Both the position numbers and the translations under genes were made by a program. Below, piece by piece: positions 13,221-23,729 of a DNA stretch of 64,000 nucleotides. Below the pieces are notes generated by a model. That model was not told the DNA's origin. It made no database searches and saw nothing but the letters and a program-made list of their open reading frames with translations. The DNA is taken from assembly GCF_050948175.1 (NCBI RefSeq), contig NC_135204.1:9353473-9417472 (forward strand). The letters run 5' to 3'. The number at the start of each line of letters is the position of its first letter. Position 1 is the stretch's first letter. Source of the stretch: Xylocopa sonorina (taxonomy: Eukaryota; Arthropoda; Insecta; Hymenoptera; Apidae).

Positions 13221-13470
13221 TGTAAGAAATATCGGGTAACAGGGTGCACGGGCGGTCAACGAGGGCCGTGTGCATTTCCCTGCGGCATCGCTCCACTCCG
13301 GGGCCTTGTCTAAACATACGAATGGGCCATGACGTTGAGGGTGTCCTCGAGGCTAGTACGAATGGCCTAAGAAGGCATTCTTGTATAAACCTTCGGGTGA
13401 ACCAGAAATAAATACGCCCAGTAAACGTTGAGCAATCAAGTTTTTACTTTATTCTCATCTACATCTTACA
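13221..13470 (+). mobile_element. LTR of a retrotransposon (fragment), with primer-binding-site-like sequence after it
   Basis: A 250-bp unit starting TGTAAGA and ending TCTTACA, perfect 7-bp terminal inverted repeats of the TG...CA type. It is clearly richer in G+C than its surroundings. It contains an AATAAA (in CAGAAATAAATACG) about 60 bp before its end, as expected for R/U5. It is followed at once by CTGGCGATCG (13471-13480), which resembles an arginine-tRNA primer-binding site common in insect Gypsy/BEL elements. No gag or pol frame follows and no second LTR was seen, so the internal part is lost. The flanks do not show an obvious target duplication. Confidence 0.5.
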
Positions 13471-13753
13471 CTGGCGATCGATTCATTTTTATATATATGA
13501 TGATATATATTTTGATATAATAAAAATAATAAAGACCAGTTTTTGATCTTTGTTTTGATGGTTCTGATTAGCAGATTTCACTACTACCTCACACACTACG
13601 TCATTGCTGACAATGTTCATGTATGAAACATACGACACGTCGTGTGTTGTCTGGATATGCGAGCGTATAACATCTTACATTGCAGAATCGGTATCCTGTG
13701 TTTATTGCGGAGTATCGTTTGTATTCCTAAACGGAAGAAAAATCGTCGATCGG

Positions 13754-13825
13754 CCATGGATAGTTTAATGGTTGAAGTAGTTACCCGGCAAACGAAAAAT
13801 TCGGATTCGAATCTCGGTCCAGGCA
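13754..13825 (+). pseudogene. tRNA-like sequence (degenerate tRNA or SINE head)
   Basis: An A-box-like TAGTTTAATGG (13761-13771) and a B-box-like GGATTCGAATC (13803-13813) start 42 nt apart, close to the normal tRNA spacing of about 44. The 5' heptamer CCATGGA (13754-13760) nearly pairs with TCCAGG (about 13818-13823), one base short. The anticodon and T stems pair poorly, so a working tRNA is unlikely. A tRNA pseudogene or the head of a short interspersed element fits better. Confidence 0.35.
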
Positions 13826-14155
13826 AAATCCGATCGATCGATCCTTTTTCTCCTATCCCTACAGGTTTATACGATTTAATACATATTATGTCCAGGCTAT
13901 GAAGAACATAAATTCGTAATTTCTCATTATCATCCGAATAGAAAATTTCAGCGAGCACAACATACAACCAACATAATGTATTTTAGCATATATACGGAAA
14001 ACCATTCTTCTATTCTTAAGGATTCCCACGTTGAGAATGCAAAAGTTGGTCTAAACAGCATATATTTATGCAAAACACGGCAATCTTTGACATTCTACTG
14101 AACTATCGCATACATATCGATAATAATAATTTAAAATTCATTAAGGTACACCTAT

Positions 14156-14192
14156 TATAAAACGCACTGTTTTCATGCACTTCGATCAATAG
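14156..14192 (+). promoter_or_regulatory. Candidate TATA/initiator core promoter of downstream FAS gene
   Basis: TATAAAA (14156-14162) sits in TTATAAAACG, the same 10-mer found in front of the upstream FAS gene. TCAATAGT (14185-14192) lies about 31 nt downstream as an initiator candidate, which would give a 5' leader of roughly 114 nt before the ATG at 14301. This suggests that the duplicate carried its promoter with it and may be transcribed. It is untested. Confidence 0.4.
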
Positions 14193-14300
14193 TCGCTGTA
14201 CCTAGTATCGTGGTACCGTACAGCCGGACAAAAGTTATTCTTCTGGTACCATTTTCGTGAATAGGCTGTACCAAAAGCGAGCTGGAGAAGACAGAAAACA

Positions 14301-17300
14301 ATGACTTCTAACGTAGAAAAGGATCCCATGAAAGTGGATTACGCCATAACGGAGCCTGGGGAGGAAGTGGTGATTAGTGGAGTTTCTGGAAGGTACCCGG
14401 AAAGCAAGAACGTGTTAGAATTGAAGAAGAATTTGATGAACAAAGTGGATCTTATCACGGACAATAGTTCAAGATGGTGGCTAGGTAACTGAGAATGAAA
14501 TTAGACTCGTACGAGAACAGGGATAACGATTTGGAAATCCGTACAGAATTGTCAGGCTTACCAAATGCCAGTGGCAAAGTGGCCGATCTGGAGAAATTCG
14601 ACGCGCTGTTCTTTGGTGTTCATTACAAGCAAACACAGACGATGGACCCCATGTGCAGAATGTTGTTGGAGTGCACTTACGAAGCCATCATAGACGCAGG
14701 AATAAATCCCAAACAGCTCAGAGGAACTAAGACTGGAGTTGTTGTAGGATCAGTCTTGAGCAACATGACAAAGACTTGCTTCTACGACAAGTTACAGGTA
14801 AATACGGTTCGATCTAAGTCTTGACACATTCAATGTTCGCTCTTGAAACACATTTCAGTCCGACGGTTTCGGTATCACTGGATGTTGTAACGCCATGTTA
14901 GCCAATAGGGTCTCTTATTCACTGGATCTGCAAGGGCCATCGTATCAGATAGACGCTGGTTGTTCTTCAAGTTTAGTCGCGATAGAACATGCTTACAGAA
15001 TGATTCGAACAGGGGTATGCGACGCTGTGGTCGTCGGTAGCACCAATCTCTGTATTCATCCTTATCCGTCTCACCAGATAAATAGTCTTGGTAAACATTA
15101 ACGCAAACATGTACTCATATGATTACGGAATCTCGTCTGTCGTTGTCCAGCTTTCCCGACATTAATCATGAAAGGCCGTTTCAATATCAGGTGTACTATC
15201 CCCTGACGGTCGCTGTAAATCTTTTGACGCCAAAGCTAATGGCTACGTTCGTAGCGATGCAATCACCGCTATCCTCCTGCAGAAGGCGAAGAATGCCAGA
15301 AGGATCTACGCGCAAGTGGTCCACGCCAAGTCTAACTACGATGGTTACAAAGAGCAAGGTATAATATTTCCCTACAGCGAAATGCGGACAACGCTCCTGA
15401 CCAACTTCTACAAGGAGTGCAATGTATCTCCTTACGACTTGGCCTACTTGGAGGCCGATGGTGCCGGAACTAGCAATGGCGACCCTGAAGAACTGAATAT
15501 TATTGATACAGTCTTTTGCCAAGGTAGAAACACTCCACTGAAGATCGGTTCGATTAAGTCGAACATGGGACACAGTGAACCAGTCAGCGGTTTGTGTTCG
15601 GTAATCAAGGTATGACATTAACGACTAACAATTTCTCCTGGCACAAGAAAACATTTAGTGAATGAGAAATCGTCTCTAAACTGAGAACAATTAATTATTG
15701 CGAATCGATTTCTTTAGATCATCATTGCAATGGAAAGTGGCATGATTCCGCCAAATATTCATTTCACAAAACCCGGAAGGGGTATAAAGTGTCTCAATGA
15801 AGGGAGGATCAAAGTGGTAACAGAGCCAACCCCATGGAACGGTGGTTACGTAGGGGTAAATTCCTTTAGTCTTGCTGGAAACAATGCTCATGTACTCTTA
15901 AAATCCTATACGAAAAGAAAAATGAACAACGGCGCGCCTTTGGATGATTTGCCTAGAGTGGTAGCAATATCTGGCCGCACTGAAGAATCAGTGAAAGCCC
16001 TTCTTGATTACGTGAGTGCATTAGTGAGAAAATTATGCACAGTTATGGGATAAACGATGTTAGATTTTATAGGTGGAAAGTATACCTATAGACGTGGAAT
16101 ATATTCAACTACTGCACTACATTTATGCGGAAAATGTAACGGGTCATTTGTACAGAGGATACACTGTGGTTGGATCTAAAACGGCAGAGAAACCACCGCG
16201 AGAGATTAAGGAATACTCGGATATTAAGAGGCCTCTTTGGTTCATATTTTCTGGAATGGGTTCGCAGTGGGTTGGCATGGGTAAGTAACAATAAAAGCTG
16301 GAACTTGAAGATCGATATCTATTAACGATCACAATTTTATCGTGGCATTTATCAGGTGAGGCATTAATGAAGTTTCCCATCTTCGCCAAGGCCATTGAAA
16401 AATGTGATGCTGCGTTGAAACCACATGGTATAGATATCGTTGATATCATTACGACTAAGGACAAGAATACCTTCGAAAACATTATAAATTGCTTCGTTGG
16501 AATTGCAGCCATTCAGGTAATGTATAATTTCAAACTTTCGTTGATTATTTGCATTCATTTGTATGATTGTGATATGCGCTATTTTTCAGATTGGCCTTGT
16601 TGACCTATTATCGTTCGTGGGAATAAAACCTGACAACATGATCGGTCATTCTGTTGGAGAATTAGGCTGTGCCTATGCAGACAATTGTTTCACAGCCGAG
16701 CAAATGGTACTCGCGGCATACTTTAGAGGTCGGGCATCCTTGGAGTGCAAAATGACTTATGGATCCATGGCGGCGGTTGGTCTTGGTCATGAAGAGACAA
16801 AAGACCTGTGTCCACCAGATATCGATGTTGCCTGTCACAATAGTTCTGACAGTTGTACCATAAGTGGTCCAGCTGAATCAATGAAAGAGTTTGTGGCTAA
16901 GTTACAGGTTCGTATTGAATAATAAAGCAAAGCAATGCCACACTTTTAGTTTTTAGAATATTTTCGATAAGTTGAAAATGATTTCAGGCAAAGAAGATAT
17001 TCGCCAAAGAAGTGGCATGCGGCAATATTGCGTTCCACAGTCGGTACATCGCGGGTGCAGGAGAAAAATTATTAGAAAGCTTAAAGAAAGTGATTCCCAA
17101 GCCTAAACTAAGGAGCTCAAAGTGGATAAGCACTTCCGTGCCTCGAAACAAGTGGGACACAGAAGCTGCCATGTATTGCTCCGCGGAATATCACACGAAC
17201 AACCTATTGAGCTCTGTTTTGTTCGCGGAAATGTCTACAATGATTCCAGCTGACGCAATAACCATAGAAATCGCGCCCCATGGTCTCTTACAAGCGATTT

Positions 17301-20300
17301 TGAGAAGATCTTTAAGCGAAAATGCAACGAAGGTATCATTAATGCAAAGAGGCTACAAAGATAATGCAGAATACTTGCTGGAAGCCCTTGGAAAATTGTA
17401 TAATGCCGGTTTGCAACCACAGTTCACGAACATTTACCCCCAAGTAGAGTTCCCAGTTAGTCGTGGGACACCCATGGTTTCTCCTCATATTAAATGGGAG
17501 CACTCTGAGAATTGGTTCACAGCAAGCTATAGCCAACAAGAGAAAAATATAGCAGAACAAAAAATTAATGTCAATCTTCAAAGTGATACTTACAACTATA
17601 TGGTTCACTATAAGATTGACGGAAAAAACCTAATCCCACCTAGTGGTTATCTTATTATGGTCTGGGAAACATTTAGTCTAATGCAAAACAAAACGTACAA
17701 TGAAGTGCCGGTAGTTTTCCAAAATATCAAGTTCGAACGTACAACCATCATTCCTCCAAAGGATGACGTTGCATTGACGATTATGATTCAAACAGGTAGT
17801 TCTATTCGTCATACAGTGTCTTGCAAAAATCATAACGCGGTGCATTTTCAGGAAGTGGACTATTTGAGATATCAGAAGAATTAACGACAGTAGCGACGGG
17901 AACGATCCATTTAATGACGAACCCCTCGGAAGAAATGATTGCTGCTACTTTTTTAACGAAAATCGAGGACAACGAATCTCTGAACAGCAAAGACATTTAT
18001 AAGGAGTTGCAACTCCGTGGCTACAATTATACCGGAGTATTCCGTGCCCTGAAAAGCTCATCGATCAATGGAACGAGAGGACGCATCACTTGGTTTAAAA
18101 ACTGGGCCGCATTTATAGACAATATGTTGCAAATGAAGATATTGAGCATCGACACCAGAATTCCCTACATCCCAACAGAGATACGGAAGCTAGTGATAGA
18201 TGTGAAGGCTCACAATAACGTAATTCAGAATCTGACCGCTATAAACTCGGGTATGTAATACTAAGAGGAAGGACACAAAAAGGATCTACTGAAATAAATT
18301 CCATGAATTGTAACGTTACAGAGATTCCGGTTTACATGTACAAAGATTACGACGCCATAATAGCCGGCGGTATCGAAATCCGTGGATTCAAGGCAAAGGG
18401 TATCCAACGTCGTAAATTAATGTCTGCTCCTGTTTTGGAAGAATATAAATTTATAGCCCACCGTGACAAAGCAAGTGTATCGTTAGAGACAATGGTCATA
18501 TTATCTACCCATCTTGCGTTAGAGAGTCACATAATAACTAGCCCCAAAATTTTCGAACTGATCCATCAGGAAGACAAATTGCCTATCCTCGAAACCCTCA
18601 CTCCCACCATTATAAAAGTACTAAGCAATCTGCCAACGATACGTCCGGAATTGATTCTAGCCGCAAATACAAAACGTGCTGAGAAATTATCACTTCCAAA
18701 GGACGTTACGGTAACAGAATCAAATAAATTACCAAAAGACGGTAGTGTCTTCATGGTAGTTGCTTATGACATCTTATCTGACAAAAGATCAGACATTTTG
18801 AAACAGATTTTAGTCGCAACAAACAATCACGGATTCATTTTGTTACGGGAGAAACTGGTAGATGAAAATAGTTTCCCTTACCTCAAAGAGTGTGGTCTGA
18901 ACATTGTGCTGGAGAAACGTTTCAATGATCAACACCTGTTGCTTCTAAAGAAGAGAAAACAGCCTCCACAGAACACAGAAGTCGTGTACGTGAAGAACAA
19001 TGAATTTGACTGGCTTGAGAAGGTGAAGGCTGTACTGAAAAATGAGAAAGAAAAAAAGGTTAAGGGAACAGTAAGATTAGTGTTGGTCGCAGAGAAAGAT
19101 ATGGAGAATGGCATTCTAGGAATGGTTAAATGCTTAAGACAGGAGCCTTGCGGCGAAATCGTCAAGACTGTGATTATACAGGACAAAAATGCTCCCAAGT
19201 TTTCACTGACTGATCCCTTCTACTCTACACAGCTTGATTTAGATATCGGTTACAATGTTCTGAGACCAAGAGGAGCCTGGGGAACGTATAGACATGTGCC
19301 TTACTCCGAAATGAAGCCAATTCCAGTTACACACGGCTACGTTGACATCAAGGTATAAACTAGAACATACTAATAAACTAAGTAAATTATTATATACCCT
19401 TCACCAAAGATTCTAAGGATTATTTTAATAGGTAAAAGGAAATTTAAGCTCCTTACAGTGGGTGGAAGGTCCGATCCGGCCTGACGCAAAGAACGATTAC
19501 GTTGTCAAAGTGGTATACTCCGCTTTAAACTGTAGGGATATGTTAATAGCCATTGGAAAATTATTGCCAGAGGATATAGCGAAGAACAGAAAAGCAGCAG
19601 ATTGCATGCTTGGATACGAATTTAGTGGAATCGACATTAATGGGCGTCGAATAATGGGATTTGTCGAGAGCAAGTAAGAGATCAGAACTTTATAATCCAG
19701 CGACATAACACTTTCATTAATATCATCAATTAATTATTTCCTCAGGGCCATATCGAATCTAGTAACACCAAGTAAATACACTGTGTGGCCTGTCCCAGAT
19801 AAATGGTCCTTAGAAGATGCAGCAACAATTCCTTCAGCCTACTTCACAGTGTTCTATGCCTTCTATCAGTTTGGGAAACTAAAGAAAGGCGAAAAGGTGT
19901 TGATCCATGCTGGAAGCGGTGCTGTAGGACAAGCAGCCATTCGCGTTGCCCTCTCCGAAGGCTGTGAAGTGTTCACCACAGTGAGCTCAGAAGAGAAACG
20001 GCAGTTTATCAGAAAAACTTTCCCTGAAATAAAGGACAGCCACATCGGGAACTCTACAGACACCAGTTTTGAACAAATGGTGATGAATCTGACATGCGGT
20101 AAAGGAGTGGACATAGTTCTGAATTCTTTGACCGAAGAGAAGCTGCAGGCATCGGCCCGTTGCATTGGTTATCGTGGCCGTTTCTTGCAAATTGGTAAAT
20201 TCGACTTGGCTGCGAATAACGACCTCGGATTGGGAATGTTCTTGAAGGAAGCCGCCTTTCATGGAATCAATTTGGATGAATTAATCTGTGCTGATAACCC

Positions 20301-22783
20301 TGAAATTCAGAAAGAGTTGCATCATTTTATGAACGAGAAACTAAACAGCGATGTTATCAAGCCTCTGGTCCGAAAGTGCTTTGAAAAGGACCAAGTGGAG
20401 GAAGCTTTCAGATATATGATAACAGAGAAACATTTTGAAAAGGTAAATTAAATATTCCTGCCACTTACTTGCCTCAATTGAAGATAAATTTTATTAAATT
20501 GTTCACAGATTTTAATTAAAATCAGTAATGAGGAAGAATCTTTCAGTGTACCAATCGTTGCTCATCCTCGCTTCAACGCTATCAAGAATGGGAGTTATGT
20601 TCTTATAACAGATTCCACAGGAATAGGAATGGAGTTTGTAGACTGGTTGATATTACGTGGCGCTAGGAATATAATAATAGTGTTCAGCAATGTCTTCAAA
20701 ACTGGTTACCAAAAACTGAGAACAGAAATATGGAAATCGTATGGAGTGAAAGTTGTTGCAATTGGTAGTATAGATGTAACAAAACCAGCTGACTGTGAAT
20801 TTGTCCTGAAGACTGCGGAGAAACAGGCGCCTGTGGACGGAATCTTCAATCTTGCAGGCTCATGGAAAGATTGCCCAATGGAAAATCAAACTGCGAAATC
20901 ATTTGAAGAGAGTATGAAACAGAAAGCTGGAATAACCAAACAGTTAGACGAGCTTTCTAGAAAGATTTGTCCATATCTTCAGTACTTTGTGGTATTCTCT
21001 TCCTGGTCGTGCGGAAGAGGAACACCTGGTCAGACAAATTATGGTATGGGAAATGCAATGGCAGAAAGGATTTGTGAAAGAAGAATGGAGGCAGGTTTCC
21101 ATGGCATGGCCATTCAATGGGGACCTTTGGCAGACGCGGAAATAGAAAACGATCAACAGCTAACGATTAATAGAATCTTGCCACAGAGTTTATCATCATG
21201 TTTCGAGGAATTAGACAAGTTTTTGACACACAGTAAACCAATTGTTTCTAGTATGATAATCGCAAAAGAACGCTCTACTACTGGTGAAACTAACTATATA
21301 CTTCAGACAATGATGGATATTTTAAGTAGGTATTTTGAAGATGACAAAGATGACTGAAGTTTAATATAATTGATTTTCAAAACCCCTTAAACCTTTTCTG
21401 TTCTAGATATAAATGATTTGAAGGCAGTCAACAAAAATTCTTCCTTGGTTGAACTGGGTGTGAATGCAATGATGGCCATGGAGATTCAACAGACATTAAA
21501 GAGGAAATTTGAGATATCTCTGACTTTAGAAGATATTAGAAACTTAACCATAGCTAAACTTATAGAAATATCTACTAAAGATACAAAGAAACAAATAAAA
21601 ACAGATCAAAAAGCAGAATTAAATAATGTAAACTTAACTGGCATGCAATTGTTAATGAAAAATTTAGGCAGTTCAATATTAAACAATCAGTATTGCGTGC
21701 AACTTTCAACAGAATATAACCGAAAGAAAAAAGAAATATTCTTCATACCAGGTATCGAGGGAACTAGTGAGATTTTCCAACCATTAGTATCAAAACTAAA
21801 ACATCCTGCTACTTGTTTGCAATTGAGAGTAAAGGATACAGTTCATTCTGTGGAGAACATAGCTGAGCATCTATTACCTGTATATATTTTAATCAGAACA
21901 TACATTGTAAAATAACCAAAATGAGTTATGAAATAATAATTATAATTTCTTTCTCAGCATCTTTTAGCTAGGAATAAAAATAGTACAGATTTCGTGATTG
22001 CTGCATATTCATATGGATCATTAATAGCTCTGGAAGTAGTAAGAAAATTGGAAGAACTTGGTCTAGTGGGTCGGCTCATATTAATTGATGGATCTCCTGA
22101 TTACATGAAAGCTATGAAGTCATTACATTTTGGAACATGTACAGAAAACGAATACCAAAATAAATTCATAACTGACAGACTTAATAACTTTGGATCGTCT
22201 ACCATCAAAGAGGTGAATTGTCTTTCAATGATTCTATTCACTACAAAAAGCTTAATAATTAAATTGCATAAATTGCATTTTCATAGTGTCAGTCAGAATT
22301 GGAAAAATGTACTAGTTGGAATGAAAAATTAGACGTGATGGTCAAACACACTCCTGACAATGTTCGTAAGATCTATTCGCCAGAAGCTCAGAAGACAATT
22401 ATATCTTTTGTCTTTAAACGCCTCTGTCTAATAGACACATACGAGCCTTCCACCTCGTCGCCTCTTAGAACGCCTATCACGTTATTGGTACCAATGGTAC
22501 CAGCTGTGCAACTTCTAGACCCAACTTATGGTTTATCCAAGGTACCATATTAATGATAATTGATTAGTATCAATCTGTAACTGGTTTGGAGGCTAATATA
22601 ATGAAGCTACTTTTTGTTTTTTAGTTAACTTATGGAAAGGTAACGGTACACGAGTTTGAAGGAAATCACTTGTCAATACTGAAAAATGAGAAAATTGCCA
22701 TGGTCATTAATGATGAACCTATAGAAGATGAGGAAGCATTCATAGATAGTCTACAAATACATGATAATATACTTACGTGTTAA
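14301..22783 (+). CDS. FASN: Fatty acid synthase paralogue with degenerate KS, DH, KR and ACP (candidate pseudoenzyme)
   Basis: Eighteen exons: 14301-14484, 14547-14797, 14859-15090, 15191-15609, 15718-16011, 16073-16280, 16356-16516, 16590-16907, 16988-17795, 17852-18250, 18322-19352, 19432-19673, 19746-20442, 20509-21325, 21407-21879, 21958-22212, 22287-22541, 22625-22783. They join to 2400 aa with no frameshift or stop, colinear with the upstream copy. Retained: KS Cys180 and His350, AT Ser604 (GHSVGE) and His706, ER AGSGAVG, KR Ser/Tyr (FSSWSCGRGTPGQTNY), TE AYSYG. Lost: KS His312 is Asp (EADGAG) and GFGG reads SLAG; DH His is Tyr897 (YKIDGKNLIP); KR GGLGGLG reads TDSTGIG (1782-1788) and the SRNG motif reads FSNV; ACP Ser is Ala2041 (GVNA). 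It cannot be a self-sufficient FAS. An intact frame with conserved exon lengths argues for selection, perhaps as a partner of the neighbouring enzyme or as an acyltransferase/thioesterase acting in trans. It lacks the intron found at 7394-7477 in its neighbour. Confidence 0.9.
16140..17270 (+). repeat. Gene-conversion tract, FAS downstream member (pairs with 6040-7170)
   Basis: Partner of the tract in the upstream FAS gene at an offset of exactly +10100. Exons and introns alike are nearly identical; long stretches (for example about 17001-17140, and 16801-16860) show no or almost no differences. Identity falls off on both sides, already visibly from about 17250 onward. Confidence 0.85.
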
Positions 22784-23729
22784 AGTTATCAATTTTACAG
22801 TCTCCATAAAAAAAATACCTATATCAATAATGCATCTTCTATTTATAACAAATAACTAATTAAACAAATAAATAAATAAATGAAGAACTCAATATTAATG
22901 AAATGTTATCATATTTTTATATAAAATTGTCACGCATTCAGAAATACATCAGATTTACTCGTATGACACACAATCAATGTATCACTCATACAACATATTG
23001 AATTGTACTTCATACAATGGGCTTATTATTATATTGTATACATATAGACATTTTAGAAATGATACTACTTCGTTAAGAATATTTTTTTATCATTTATGCA
23101 TTCCTGTGCATTTAAATATTTGTGAATTTTTTCTTTTTACATCGTATAAACTATTGTACTATTAATATCATACAACCGCCAATGAAACGAAACATAACAC
23201 ATACACACAAAACACAAGAACGTTAAAGACAATTAAGAATCATACAATCATGTTGTGTTAATGATAATTGCAATAATACTGAGTTCGACATTAAATCGAT
23301 AACCATATTAAACACGACATTCTTTTTGTATTTATCCAGCTTTCCAGCAATCCATTTACGCACACAAATAATCTTTAATATACAAAAGGAACTTATTCAC
23401 ATGTTACGCTTTTCCTGTATTTTTTTCTTATTACAATAACTAAGTGTCATAACAGAAACCTCGAGTGAAACGTAACTTATGAATAATTAGCTAACCAATG
23501 TAGAGTACTTTCAACCTAAAAAAAAGGAAAAAAAAAGAAAAAAAAGTGTAGCCTCATACCTACTTACTTTCCGAGGTTACGGAATTACAATAGTATCGGA
23601 TAAAAAATATAAGGTACGATATTTTTTGTTCTTTCTAAATTTACGTACACATACTAAAATACGATATCGCGTTCATTATTCCTTAACAGTATACCAAAAT
23701 GTAAAAGAGCAAATTCTAATGAATTACCT
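22784..23729. other. Convergent 3' UTR region between FAS and HCFC1R1-like gene
   Basis: AT-rich sequence between the FAS stop and the stop of the minus-strand gene. Overlapping AATAAA hexamers at about 22867-22880 are good poly(A) candidates for the FAS transcript. An A-rich run lies at about 23518-23547. I see no gene here. Confidence 0.5.

Noticed and set aside
14485..14504. A 20-nt intron joining exon 1 to the frame starting near 14505
   Set aside because: Phase fits, but 20 nt is too short for the spliceosome. Acceptors at 14546 or 14555 give a normal minimal intron and match the paralogue.
14301..22783. Calling the downstream FAS a pseudogene
   Set aside because: Eighteen exons join to 2400 codons without a stop or frameshift, and most exon lengths equal those of the intact copy. 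Loss is confined to specific catalytic sites.
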